Positions 51,141 to 62,255 of a stretch of 64,000 bases of DNA are shown here, piece by piece. The notes under the pieces were generated by a model that had not been told where the DNA came from, did no database searches, and saw only the letters and a list, made by a program, of their open reading frames with translations. The first letter of the stretch is position 1. Each line of letters opens with the position of its first letter. This DNA comes from Rhipicephalus microplus (lineage: Eukaryota > Arthropoda > Arachnida > Ixodida > Ixodidae): the NCBI RefSeq assembly GCF_043290135.1, contig NC_134700.1:160242053-160306052 (forward strand). The letters are read 5' to 3'. Position numbers and translations under genes: made by a program.

Positions 51141-51405
51141 ACCATCTAAACTCCCTAAGAAATGAGACGAGCCTAGAGCAGAGGTTTATAACTACAACTC
51201 AAGGTGCTTGGCTAGAAGGGGACGAAACTATTGAATATTTAAGAACAAGGGTGACAAAAAATTTAAACAAAGAAGTGCTTTACGCACCACAATAGACAAG
51301 GGTGAATCAAGTGGCGCAATGGCTCCATTTTTACAACGAGAGTGGGAAAGGGCTGAGAAGGGGGTTTCTAGTAGCACATAAACAGGCCCAGATGACATTC
51401 CAATT

Positions 51406-52302
51406 ATGCTGATAAAGACATTAGGTCCGAAGTCTAAGCAGGCTTTGAGAGAAGCAGTGAGCAAAATAATAATCGATGGTGAAGTCCCCAAGGGATTGAA
51501 ACTTAGCACGATGAGCATGATCTATAAAGGAAAGGGGGACAAAGCTGACATAAACAACCACCGTCCTATAACAGTGACATCAGTGGTCTACAGGCTGGCG
51601 ATGCAGATTATAATGAAAAGACTGCAGGCCGGGAAAGAGGATGAGGGGGTGCTGGGGGAACTGCAGAATGGGTTTCGGAAACACGGGAGGTTGGAAGAAA
51701 ATCTGTTCTCCCTGACGCAGTGCATCGAAATAGCAGAAAAGGAACACAGGCCCCTGTGGCTAGCATTTTCGGATATCAAGGGAGCGTACGATAGCGTGGT
51801 TCAAGAGGACTTGTGGGGAATACTGTACACACTAGGTGTGGAAGATGGAGTCACTAATCTTTTAAAGGATATCTATAAAGGTAACAAGGCAGTCATAAAG
51901 AGGGAAAAACAGGTATCCAAGCCTGGAGAGGTGAAACGGGGGCTTAGGCAGGGGTGTCCTCTGTCATCCTTGTTATTAATGATGTACCTACAAGAATTAG
52001 AGGCCAAATTAGAGGGAAGTGGACTGGGATTCAACCTCTCTTTCGTCAAACAAGGAAAACTCATTGAACAGCCACTACCAGCATTGATGTACGCAGATGA
52101 TATAATGCTGATGGCCGACAACAAGGAAGATTTGCAGAGATTGATGGACATCTGCGGTAATGAGGGAGAGAGGTTAGATTTCAGATTCAGTAAGGAAAAA
52201 TCAGCAGTCATGATTTTTAATGATAATGAAGGTAGTGAGCTTAGAACACAGGAGGTCACGCTAGAGATAACAAATAAAACAAATATCTGGGCGTATGGAT
52301 AG
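51406..52302 (+). pseudogene. LINE ORF2 reverse transcriptase (298 aa open)
   Basis: Contiguous RT palm and fingers: NHRPITVTSVVYRLAMQI, LGELQNGFRKHGR, LWLAFSDIKGAYDSV (catalytic Asp), GLRQGCPLSSLLLMMYLQEL, and ALMYADDIMLMA (YADD). All catalytic residues are present. The frame ends at 52,302 where copy 2 and the family continue, and in-frame stops follow. No RNase H seen. Confidence 0.88.
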
Positions 52303-52682
52303 GCAATGGGGCCGAGTGCCTAAGGGAACACAAAATATACGTGACGACTAAAGGTAACAGGAATGCAGCAGTATTTAAAAACGGGGCACTGTGGAATTGC
52401 AATAGTTATGAGGTTGTGAGAGGAAAATGGAAAGGGGTCATGGTTTCTTGTCTGACGTTCAGGAATGGGGTCTTGTGCATGAGATCAGAAGTTCAAGCAA
52501 GATTATAAATTAAGTAACGTGGAATAGGTAGGCTTGCCTTAGGAGCTCACGGGAATACGCCAAATGAGGAAGTACAAGGTGATATGGGATGGACATCATG
52601 TGAGAGCAGGGAAGCTAGCAGCAATATAAAGTTTGAGAGTGATTGAGAGAAATGGGGTAGGAGCGTTGGGCTAGGCAGGTAT

Positions 52683-53190
52683 TCAGCTACTTGTACATGA
52701 AGAATTTCGATACAAAATGGAGGGGGCGTACCATAAAATTGACTGGTAAATATTTAGAAAAAATCAGTGGGTTAAACCAAAAAGAATTATCGGTTAAGAA
52801 AAAGGTGAAGGAAGCTGAGATCGATATGTGAAGAATTGGCATGATTAAGAAGCCCGCACTATATATCTATTGAACTTTTAAGCAGGAAATTGCCAAGGAA
52901 AGGATCTATGATGATACTCGAGGTAGTTCTCTACTGTTTGAGGCCAGGACGGGAGTATTGCGAACCAAGACATATCGGGCCACCTACGAATGAGTAGACA
53001 CGGTATACAGTGCGTCTGGAGAGGAGGATGAAACTTCCGAACATCTGATAATGTTCCGTGAAGGGCTTCACCCTATAGTTTAGGATGATGACGCAGAGTT
53101 TTTCAAAGCACTGGGCTTTAGGGACATGGAGGGCAAAGTAGACTTTAAGCGGGTAGAATTAACTAGAAGGAGGTTATCTGATTAGTTACT
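52683..53190 (+). pseudogene. LINE ORF2 C-terminal zinc domain, decayed
   Basis: Collinear with 43,619-44,087 but with several stops. The zinc motif is damaged: VYSASGEEDET replaces VCSACGEEEET, losing both N-terminal cysteines. Confidence 0.75.
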
Positions 53191-53371
53191 AAAGTCAAGG
53201 CACGAGTGAAAATTAAACCCTTCGCTGCAAAGTGTGAGTCTTCAACCTCTCTATTTAAAGGAAAAAAAATCTAGTCTTTGATTCACTAAGTGTTATGGCT
53301 TGGTGGCGTGAGCCACCGCCAGATCTAAAGGGTACAGCCATATCGATCCATCCAATCCATCCATCCATCTT

Positions 53372-53899
53372 CCACCGCTCCGTACAGCGCGCGAACACAT
53401 GAGTTCGGGCGTGCTTCTCCACTCACCACACTTTGAAAAACAAGCTGCATAATTGTTAAAGGCACAGAAATGGTTTGTTTTGACTTGTTAGTTGTGCTAG
53501 GTGCATCGACCTTAGGTTTATTGAAAAATGTGTAAATGTAGGAGTCCGAAGTACAGCTCTCCGCCATCAAATGTGTAGACATTCTGAGGTCTGAAAATAA
53601 ATATTTATTGGTCATAAGCACTGGCAATAGTTGAAAACTTTCAAGTGAAAAAGTTTGCCGTTCTTCACAAATGTCTTGCTCACAGCCTAAAATGCTTCCT
53701 AGTCGGCTAGTGTGTGTAGGTGAAATGCTTGTCGTTTGCGTCAGTCAGTTTGTTTGTGGTTGACGAGGAGAATTCTTTGGAATTTTTCGGCTATGAGATC
53801 TGCGGATCGTCGGGTGTGGCGGTCGTCAACGCTTTCAGGGCAGCTTAAAATGGAATGCGTTGCAAGTATAGGGCTGGACTGCTGTTTGCAAAACTTCTA
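53372..53899. other. Between the LINE tail and the P-type transposase
   Basis: No gene recognised. May contain the 3' end of the P-type element, but I could not identify its terminal repeat. Confidence 0.4.
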
Positions 53900-54204
53900 T
53901 CACATTTCTGCGTGGCAGGTGTCCAGAGACCTTATTAAAAAGACCACCATCTTGTCCAGAAGAGCTAGAAACTCAGACTTCGGGTAGTGTGGTTCACCCC
54001 TCTCTTGTGCTCGCAGCAGGTTGTACAGTTGATGCTGCTTGCTGTTGGTCGTCAGCAGCGCAGCGCAAGAGTCGCATCCGAGGTCTGTAATAAGCTTGGC
54101 GATGTAACCGCCGAGGTATGCTAAGTCGGCGAAGGTGACAGATGGAGACGGACAAGCCTCGTACTCCAACAAAGGCCTCAGGTCCTTATCAAGTATATTC
54201 GATA

Positions 54205-54775
54205 TCATCGCCGCCTCTTCCTCAACTTCCACATTTGATAACTTAGTTTTTTTTTCGGTCTTGGGATGTGCAACTTAACGATGTGGTCCAGAGCAGCGGT
54301 GATGGCTCTAGCATCCAGCATGTCATTCCCGCCGCACATTGACCGCACCCTTCCGTAGATTGCTTCGATTGGGTCACTGTTCAATTTCTTTGTCAGGACA
54401 TAACTGACGCCTTGCTCCAGGAGGAATTTTGCTGTTTCCACCGCCGACCTTGTTGTAAAACGCAAGGGATTCGTAGGTCTCGTTGGTGAAGCCAGCACTC
54501 ACTGATCCGATGGAACTCTTGTGTATTTTTTTCTCATATGAGATAAACTCATCCTTCAGCCACAGTAGGCGATTTTCATCGCTCCTAAAAATGGGAAGTT
54601 TTGTTTTGGATGAAGTGTCATGGATGTAGAACCATTTATTCGCGGACGTCATGAAGAAAACGGTTGAACTTGCACCCTTGAAATCTCTGGCAGCACCCGT
54701 GGAATTTTGATGAAGGTGCTCTATGGCTGCAGAGACTTGAGGGGCGAAAACTTGAACTGCTCGCAGCATATTCAA
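54205..54775 (-). pseudogene. P-type transposase C-terminal region
   Basis: Two overlapping frames: MNMLRAVQVFAPQVSAAIEH, then FRSDENRLLWLKDEFISYEK (54,775-54,374), and NPLRFTTRSAVETAKFLLEQ, LNSDPIEAIYGRVRSMCGG, NDMLDARAITAALDHIVK (54,498-54,205). The DPIE..(F/Y)G..R...G.ND motif is the conserved end of the catalytic fold (last acidic residue) in P/THAP9-type proteins. Confidence 0.85.
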
Positions 54776-54817
54776 TTTTTACAAATTGGAAGGGTAGGCC
54801 AGTTTTCTCGTCAAATT

Positions 54818-55426
54818 TCAGGCCAGCTTCACAGTCTTGTGTTTTTGATGCTCGTATAATTTCTGCACAAATGCACCACTAATCACTTGTGTGCCATCTG
54901 TAAGTTCACGTTCGAGGAACTGGTTTTTAACGTTTTTGAGTACGCGGCACGGGTCAAAACTCAAAAAGATAACGCGGTTGGCAGAGTGTGGATGATGTAC
55001 AACTGTGTTGAGGTTTCCGCTACCCATGTGCCTAAACATCGTCACGTTTGCTGTATAATTGTCCGTGACAATGCGAGTGGTGAGAAAGCCACATGATTCC
55101 GCAGCAGCAGTGACCTCCTTTGTCCATGCAAAGAGGTCTCTGCCGCTCAGTTGCTTCGTGAAGTAGTACGAGCATGGAATTTTGTACCGACAAGTGGTAC
55201 CATGCAGCACAAAGCAGAGGACTCTGTTCGCAAAGGCTTCTTTCGCTGTATTCGTCATGCTACTCTCTGGATCCTTGAGGCCAAAGACTGCATCAGCCTT
55301 CCTATCATAGATGCACTTTTGTTTGATGCTAGCTTCATCTATTATTAATGAGACCATATGTTGTTTGCTGCTCAGTAGCGAGGCCTCGTGAACCAGATGG
55401 TCCTGGTCCTTCATAGCATTTCTCAT
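54818..55426 (-). pseudogene. P-type transposase catalytic region (202 aa open)
   Basis: Reads VSLIIDEASIKQKCIYDRKA, AVFGLKDPE, RVLCFVLHGTTCRYKIPCSY, RIVTDNYTANVTMFRHMG and SFDPCRVLKNVKNQFL. In P/THAP9-like transposases the acidic residues in (L/I)-D-E and T-D-(N/G)...N and the FDP(C/P)H-L-K-x-x-R/K-N motif are conserved. Here the H of FDPCH is R. The RNase-H fold catalyses strand transfer in this family. Confidence 0.88.
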
Positions 55427-55911
55427 GCCCGAGGATGTTGGGCTTGGACCTATATACCTCTCAAGAGTGCACTTTGCTGGCAGTATCAGAATCCCCGAAG
55501 TGTGAGCGTAATTGTAGCATTTTTGGAGACAGGAAGCGCCATATCACACACTCCCTAACAACTTCTTCTGGGTACGCTCAATGCTTATCTCCGTAACATT
55601 CTATTTGATGCAAAAGAAACATGGCCTTTTCCCCTCCTTTCTGTGCATCTGTTGCGATTTTCTTAACACACGTGGTGCTTGCTTTCGCAATAATATGCGG
55701 ACGCCTTTTCCTCTTCTTTCAACAACTGCTGCACCTTCTCACATTTCGAACGATGGTACGACACTTGGGAGCGTAATCTTCCTATCATAGCCAGGTATCG
55801 ACCCACGCGATGAGCATTGTTGTTAATTGTTTGCGTACAATTACTTACTGCTTCTTGACTGCTTCTTGTTCAGTGAAAGCATCTTGTGAATTCGCAACAT
55901 TCAGGTCTGGT

Positions 55912-56280
55912 TCATTGGTCTCCGCTTTTCGCTTCCTTGATGTCTGGCATGGGGGCGAAGCTCGTGAAGCACGATCTTTGCGGGGCTTTTTTGCACTTGG
56001 TTTCATGTAGAAAGGATAGTCCTCCAAGAGGGTGGGCGCGGAGTTGGGAAGAAGTTTTCTGATTCGGCACGCAGGCACATAGTGTACATCGTGGAATCAA
56101 GTGTCTGCTGCATACGACAGTCAATGCAGACTTCTCATTGGTGATGAGGTGCTCTCTCGCAATATTCTTTTGCCATTCAGCGCACAATTCAGCATTGCTT
56201 AGGAATTGGTGAAGCAAACACCGGGTGTTTTCCCCGAACAGGACTTGCAATACGGAACGCAACAACACACCATCGCACAT
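55912..56280 (-). pseudogene. THAP domain of the P-type transposase
   Basis: Contains LHQFLSNAELCAEWQKNI and LTVVCSRHLIP. The spacing W...(C/H) with VCSRH fits the second half of a THAP finger. The N-terminal C-x2-4-C (WCVVAFRIA) lies in another frame just upstream. Later text is basic and Ser-rich (KPSAKKPRKDRA in the overlapping frame 56,078-55,845). Confidence 0.75.
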
Positions 56281-57344
56281 CTAAATAATATATCTATACT
56301 TACTGTTCGTACTGAAGGCTGTAAAACCGTTTTGCAGAGTTGAAAAATCACTGCAGACTAAACACTGAGAAAGCTCAGAACAAAATGCAGCCGCGGTGGG
56401 CAAATACCAGAATAAAGCAAGTCTCACTAGAGGGAAAAAGAAATCGGCAACAACCTGTTTGTAGAGCCACAAGAGAATTAAAAAAAAGCTGTTTACTTGA
56501 CGAAAAGTTGGGATGTCAGTTTCTCTTCATAAGCATGTTCTTCCACGAACACGAAGTATAGCGCAGAAATGATTTGCACTAGAGAATTTAGTTCGAAAGC
56601 AAGCGGCTTGCGAGCGTATAAGCAGCTGCATCCTTCACATTATTCATGGATGTGGCTTGCGGTACGAAGGAATGCATCAGAGGTCGGGGTCTCCAGAATT
56701 AATGTTTACAGGTGGCGTTAACACCTTGATAATGCACGCCAATCCTCCAGGCCATGCCGCCCGAAGGGGTTATTCAGGAGCAAAAGTCCACTTTTTGCTA
56801 ACTTTTATTTTTAACCGTTAGATATGCAAGTCACGTACGTGTTTCAAAGAGTTGCCAATCAGCTGACTGCAGCTTTTAGCCCTGAAAACCACTACAGATG
56901 TATTTGTAAAAATAAAGAAATGGAAAATAGCTAGCAAAGGAAAGGTGTGCTCGTCATTTCTGTAAGCGACCTTTAATTGCGGCCTCGTTGTCCAACGAGA
57001 GCAAGTGGAAAAAATGTTTGGTGCTCGCTGCTTGCAGAACAGATGCAGTGTTGTTTATCTCTATATCTCTCTCTGATCGTTGCCAATGCTTTATGCTTCA
57101 TGCATTATCCCTTGTTAGCCAATTTTCCACATTTTTACTGAGCTTCAGCTTGTATTATCGACAAGCACATGCAGACCTAAATTATGCGCCGAGCTGTCTG
57201 ATAACATTATTTTTCCTTAAAAGGAGAGATGATCCTTCTACCCCCGACTTCTTGACTAATCCCCCCCCCCCCTCATCGTCGAGAACCCCTATTCCACGGT
57301 TTCACACCGACAATCTCCTTTGTGCCGTGTGCACGGCGCTGAAG
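56281..57344. other. Upstream of the P-type transposase, nothing firm
   Basis: No gene or border recognised. A C-run at about 57,261-57,273 and the text before 57,345 may include a repeat end. Confidence 0.35.
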
Positions 57345-57531
57345 GTGCATGGATGGATGGATGGATTGATACGGCTGTACCCTTCAGATGGGCGGTGGCT
57401 AACGCCACCAAGCCGTAATACTAAGTGAACCAAAAACTAGATTTATTTTTTCCTTTAAATAGTGAGGTTGAGGACTCGTACTTTGCAGTGAAGGGTTTAA
57501 TTTTTACTCGTGCCTTGACTTTAGCCACCAA

Positions 57532-57756
57532 TCAGATAACCTCCTTCTTGTTAAATTCTTCCCGCTTAAAGTCTATTTTGCCCTCCCTGTCCCTAAACCG
57601 CAGTGCTTTGAAAAACTCTGCGCCACCATCCTGAACTATAGGGTGAAGCCCTTTACAGAACATTATCAAGTGTTCGGCAGTTTTCTCTTCCTTTCCACAC
57701 GCACTGCATACCGTGTCTACCCCTTCGTACTTCGCTTGATATGCATTGGTTCGCAA
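57532..57756 (-). pseudogene. LINE copy 2 C-terminal zinc domain
   Basis: GVDTVCSACGKEEKTAEHLI then MFCKGLHPIV: the C-x2-C...H...C motif is intact in this copy. Confidence 0.8.
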
Positions 57757-58355
57757 TACTCTCGTCCTGGCCTCAAACAGGAGAGAACTACCCCGAGTAT
57801 TCTAGATGATTTCCTTGGCAATTTCCTGCTTAAAAGTTCGTTAGATCTCAACTGCGGACATCTTAATCATGCCAATTCTCCACATATCGGTCTCAGCTTC
57901 CTTCACCTTCTTATTAACCGATATTTTTTTTGTTTGCCCCCTGCTGTTTTCTAAGTATTTACCAGTCAATTTTCTGGTTCGATTCCTCGATTTTTTTATC
58001 GACATTCTTCATGTACAAGTAACTGATTACCTACCCAGCCCAACGCTCCTCCCCCATTTCTCTCAATCGCTTCTCAAATTTAGCTTGCTGCTAGCTTCCC
58101 TGCCCTCAAATGATGTCCATCCCATATCAACTTGTACTCCCTGATTTGGTGTATTCCCGTGAGCTCCTAAGGCAAGCCTACCTATTCCACGTTGCTTAAT
58201 TTATAATCTTGCTTGAACTTCTGATCTTATGCACAAGACCGCATTGCCGAACGTCAGACCAGGAACCATGACCCTTTTCCATATTCCTGTCACAATTTCA
58301 TAACTATTGTAATTCCACAGTACCCTGCTTTTCATCACCGCCTCATTCCTGTTAC

Positions 58356-58940
58356 CTATGTCGTCACGTATATTTCGTCTTCCCTTGAGTACTCGGCGCC
58401 ATCGCTTATCCTTACGCCCAGATATTTGTATTTAACAGTTATCTCTAACGTGATATGCTGTATTCTGAGCTTACTACCTTCGTCACCATTAAAAATTATG
58501 ACTGCTGATTTTTCCTTACTGAATCTGAGATCTAACCTATCTCCCTCATTACCACAGATGTCCATCAATCTGTGCAAATCTTCCTGGTTGTCAGCCATTA
58601 GCACTATATCATCTGCGTACATCAATGCTGGTAGTGCAAGTTCGATGAGGTTTCCTTGGTTGACGAAAGAGAGGTTGATGCCCAGTCCACTTCCCTCTAA
58701 TGTGGCCTATAATCCTTGTAGGTACATCATGAATAATAAGGGTGACAGGGGACACCCTTGCCTAAGCCCCCGTTTTACCTTTGCAGACTTAGATACCTGT
58801 TTTTCCCACTTTATAATTACCTCGTTACCTTTATAGATATCCTTTAAAAGATTAGTGAATACATCTTCCACGCCTAGTGTGTCCATTATTCCCCAAAATT
58901 CCCATTGAACCACGCTGTCGTACGCTCCCTTTATATCCAA
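58356..58940 (-). pseudogene. LINE copy 2 reverse transcriptase, broken
   Basis: Frame 58,940-58,707 has MDIKGAYDSV, ANVKRGLRQG-like KVKRGLRQGCPLSPLLFMMY. Frame 58,625-58,356 has MMYADDIVLMADNQEDLHRL. Catalytic residues are present but in different frames. Confidence 0.82.
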
Positions 58941-59211
58941 AAAATGCTAGCCACAGGGGCCTGTGTTCTTTTTATACAATTTCGATGCACTGCGTCAGTG
59001 AGAACAGATTGTCTTCCAATCTCCTGTGTTTCCGAAACCCATTCTGCAGTTCCCCCTGCACCCCCTAAACCTCTATCCACGCCTGCAGGCTTTCCTTCAT
59101 AATCTCCATCGCCAGCCTGTAGACCACTGATGTCACTGTTATAGGACGGTAGTAGTTTATTTCAGCTTTGTCCCCCTTTTTTTTATAGATCATGCTCATC
59201 CTGCTAAGTTT

Positions 59212-59790
59212 CTATCCATAGGGAACCTCTCCATCGATTATTATTTTGGTCACTGCCTCTCTCAAAGCCTGCTTAGATTTCGGACCTAATGTCTTTATCA
59301 GCATAATTGAAATGCCACCTGGGCCTGTTGATGTACTGCTAGAAACCCTCTTCTCAGCCCTCTCCCACTCTTGTTGTGAAAATGGAGCCATTGCGCCACT
59401 TGATTCATCCTTGTCTATTGAGGAGCATAAAGCACTTCTTTGTTGAAATTTTTCTGTCACCCTTGTTCTTATATATTCAATAGCTTCGTCCCCTTCTAGC
59501 CTAGCACCTTGAGTTGTAGATATAAACCTCTGCTCTAGGCTAGTCACATTTCTTAGGGAGTTTAGATGGTTCCGGAATTTCGCAGCTGCCTTTCTTTCAT
59601 TTTTATGTACTTCTGCCAGCCACTGAGCTCCCTTTCTTCTAATACTTTGATTGATCAGAAGGGATGCATACCTTCTAACGCTTACAAAAATTTCACATTT
59701 TCTTTCAACATCATCTGTCGGTTCACCCCGCTGCTTAGCATGTCTGTGTTCCCTAAAAGCTTCCTGGCGCTTTGCTATGGCCCTCTTCAC
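59212..59790 (-). pseudogene. LINE copy 2 ORF2 linker and RT start
   Basis: 192 aa open: KRAIAKRQEAFREHRHAKQR, then SSTSTGPGGISIMLIKTLGP and ALREAVTKIIIDGEVPYG. It parallels 50,900-51,500 of copy 1, which has two frames there. This copy is intact over this stretch. Confidence 0.8.
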
Positions 59791-59893
59791 TTCCTCATCT
59801 CACCAACTCTTGGGTTTGTGTCTTCTTTTCCGGGGTGACTTATGACGTGCCTTAGCAAGCTCTAGCTCGAACAGTAATTATATTCGTGTATGC

Positions 59894-60915
59894 CTACACT
59901 CTTTTATTATCCTCAGTGATTACTTTCTCAATTTGTTTAGTAGCTATTTCTATTTGCCTTTCTGAATAAAAACTTTCCTGTAGTTGCTCATCTTGTCTCC
60001 TTCCTACTTTCCCTGCTCTTCCAAAATTTAGCTTGATACGTTTGTGATCACTACCCAGACTTCTGGAGCCACTTTCATCTATGGGCACTGCCCTAAGCTT
60101 ATCATACATCCTATGTGACATCAGTGCGTAATCTATCGTTGACTGCAGCCTCCCCTCCTCCCATGTTATTTGCCCTTCATACTTCTCGGTACCGTTGCAA
60201 ATGATCAAATCATGCCTTTTACACACATCCATGATCATTTTGCCTGTTGGGTCGGTATACCCATCTATATCTTCTATGTGCGCATTCATATCTTCTAGTA
60301 TAATTATTTCGCACTCTCCTCCTAACTCCTCAATCTCCTTTGATATACACTCTAACATTGCCTGGTTTTCCTCTCTGGCCTTTGCGCCCGTCCACAAGTA
60401 TACCAAACCAAGGAGTGTCATTTGCCCTGCCACTTTGCCTTTTAGCCATAAATGTTCCTTGCACTCCTACTTGACCCTTTGCCAGTCTGTACTTCTATGA
60501 ATGAATGCCCCAATACCAGCCCCCTTTCTGCTGCCTTTGGTTCTATTACAATATTCCCACGCGTAGTCCGGATTTTAGGAGGTTGTTACACGTCCCTAAT
60601 ATGTGTTTCTACCAAACCGTATACCATCGGCTTCTCTTCCCTTAGCTGTTCTTCTATTTCTTCCCACTTCATCTTGTTCCTGCCCCCCCGCGTGTTAATA
60701 TATCCTATGTCTGAATTGGCTCGGTGCTCGTGGCTACGTCTATTTCTGCCCCGGACTCTACCTACCTTAGATACTGGTGCCACTTTGGAATCGTATCTGT
60801 CCATACCCCCTGTCAAAGAGTCTCCCTGATTGTTTTCCCCGTTACTAGCTATCCTGCACCCCGAAGGGCCCGCGTGTCCCCCAAAAAAGCTACTGCGCGT
60901 CCTGCAAGTCACCAA
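59894..60915 (-). pseudogene. LINE copy 2 ORF2 N-terminus and endonuclease
   Basis: Frame 60,915-60,586 overlaps the distal TGA of the SGNH frame (GGTTGGTGACTTG) and reads VTCRTRSSFFGGHAGPSG, WEEIEEQLREEKPMVYGL and VETHIRDV. Frame 60,433-59,894 continues QMTLLGLVYLWTGAKARE, CEIIILEDMNAHIEDIDG (G of GDMN replaced by E), and SLGSDHKRIKLNF. The ORF1/ORF2 overlap suggests translational coupling or frameshifting in the intact element. Confidence 0.8.
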
Positions 60916-60971
60916 CCCACCTCACGACCTTGCCGCCCATCGAAGTGAATTCTGTTTCGTTGGAAACCACC

Positions 60972-61517
60972 CTACCTATGCACCTCTCTGTTTATTTCCA
61001 CCACCTCAAAGCCTTTCTCTCGACTCATCCGCCATATCTCTTGGTTTGCGTTTCCAACCGCTCTTTGCAGGCTGCCATCACGCACCGGTACCTCCGGTAT
61101 TGTGCATATCGCTACCTGTACCTGAGGAGAAGTGGCGCGCATGTCATCGACCCCTTTCGGCAGTGTGGTTGCTAGTCCTGCCGTATCTTCATTTAAGACA
61201 TCGTTTAAGCCGCCTGAAATTATCACGAGGTTTCGTCTATCAGTTGTAGTTTTGAGTTTTGCGCTCGCTTGCCTCATGACTGCTTCCAGCTTGCGTCCTG
61301 GGAACGTTCCTACTGCAACCCTCTTGTCACCTATTACCCTATCTTTGGTTGCTTCTGCGCATCGATTTAAATTCGGGTCCCCGGTGATTATCACCTGCTG
61401 TGACTTTTCAGCTGGAGCGTCCTGCACCTGGGGGCTACTTGCACCTGTGACGCCGGCTGCTTTGTCCCCTGCCAGCCCCACCACTACTTCGCTGAATCTG
61501 GGCCTTGCAACAATCAA
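60972..61517 (-). pseudogene. LINE copy 2 SGNH-like domain (181 aa open)
   Basis: Continuous frame: VIITGDPNLNRCAEATKD (block I, with Ser of GDS changed to Pro), NLVIISGGLNDVLNED (block III), and GFEVVEINREVHR then TAG. Block V (RIHFDGRQ) follows the TAG in frame, with the terminal His changed to Arg. The same TAG is present in copy 1. Two catalytic residues are lost in this copy. Confidence 0.75.
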
Positions 61518-61827
61518 ACCGGCTGAACCTTTTTTTTCCCAATCTTGCTTGCTCTTTCTTCTCCGACGTTCTGGTTGCTGGTGCCCTACTGTTCTCTCCG
61601 TCGGCCACTCCTTTGCTCACCTTGGCTAGTGCTTCCTCGGCGGAATTCAGCCTTTCTCCCATTGCCCTCGTTTTTTCTTGCGCTGCCGCCAACGCAGTCT
61701 CGTGCTCGGTGATTCTCGACAGCAGTTCACTCTGGGCAGCCATCGTTTTCTTTATTTTTTTTCTCGACCTCACATCGCCTACACTTCGCGTCAGCCTCCT
61801 CTCCATTTGCTTCTTTCCTTGGGTCAA
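61435..61827 (-). pseudogene. LINE copy 2 ORF1 coiled coil
   Basis: QMERRLTRSVGDVRSRKK, LLSRITEHETALAAAQEK, RAMGERLNSAEEALAKVSK and a basic KKEQARLGKKRFSRF. Heptad-like leucine/isoleucine pattern over about 60 residues. The C-x2-C pairs lie in the neighbouring frame (CRRCEVEKK at about 61,775). Confidence 0.65.
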
Positions 61828-62255
61828 TTTCCAAACTCACACCGCATCCTGAATACTTTACACCCTTTTAACCATGTCTTTATGACACAAATTGTCCTTA
61901 AGACTTGTGTCACTCGATAATTACAAAACACGATCCCTGCCCTACAAAAAAGAGAAAGTCTAAGCTCTACTACAAAAATTTGCGTGCTCAATGTACGTAC
62001 ATCTCCGACAAGAGGTGGCAAAAGAAAATAAACACAAAGAAACAAACACACATACACGCACAATCTATTAAATACCTGGTGACTGACCCCCGGAAAAGCT
62101 GTACAATGTAATAAGTGCTACAAAGATTTTAACTGCTGCCTTATTAATTATAAAGGCAAGCTCAAAATATGCAAAACCACTTATCTTCGCAGTCGATCGG
62201 GAGCGCTCAAAAAACAAGCCCATCCACCGTTCCAGTCCGAACTGAGCGTGCAGTG

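Larger units (their letters stand above)
44387..53371 (+). mobile_element. Esterase-LINE copy 1, full-length, split by an LTR element
   Basis: The 5' end is set by comparison with copy 2: TCAGTTCGGACTGG...GGTGGATG occurs at both. The 3' end is CCATCC repeats at 53,340-53,371. Without the LTR insertion (46,306-50,381) it is about 4.9 kb, the same as copy 2. Order: 5' leader, ORF1 with zinc motif, coiled coil and SGNH-like domain (44,770-45,720), endonuclease (46,000-46,301 and 50,382-50,700), linker, reverse transcriptase (51,406-52,302), and C-terminal zinc domain (52,683-53,190). Several frameshifts and stops: inactive. Confidence 0.88.
53900..56280 (-). mobile_element. P-superfamily (THAP9-like) transposase gene, broken
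   Basis: Minus-strand frames in order: THAP domain (56,280-55,912), catalytic RNase-H-like part (55,426-54,818), middle (54,775-54,374), conserved C-terminus (54,498-54,205), and end (54,232-53,900). The most complete P-type copy in the window. At least three frameshifts separate the pieces. Terminal inverted repeats and target duplication were not found, so element borders are unknown. It sits between the tails of two inverted LINE copies. Confidence 0.85.
57345..62255 (-). mobile_element. Esterase-LINE copy 2, full-length (4.9 kb)
   Basis: Minus orientation. The 5' end near 62,255 shares CAGTTCGGACTGG with copy 1, and the 3' tail is (CATC)n at 57,345-57,364. The order is the same as in copy 1 but uninterrupted. 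It faces copy 1 tail to tail across about 4 kb. Several frameshifts and stops: inactive. Confidence 0.9.
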
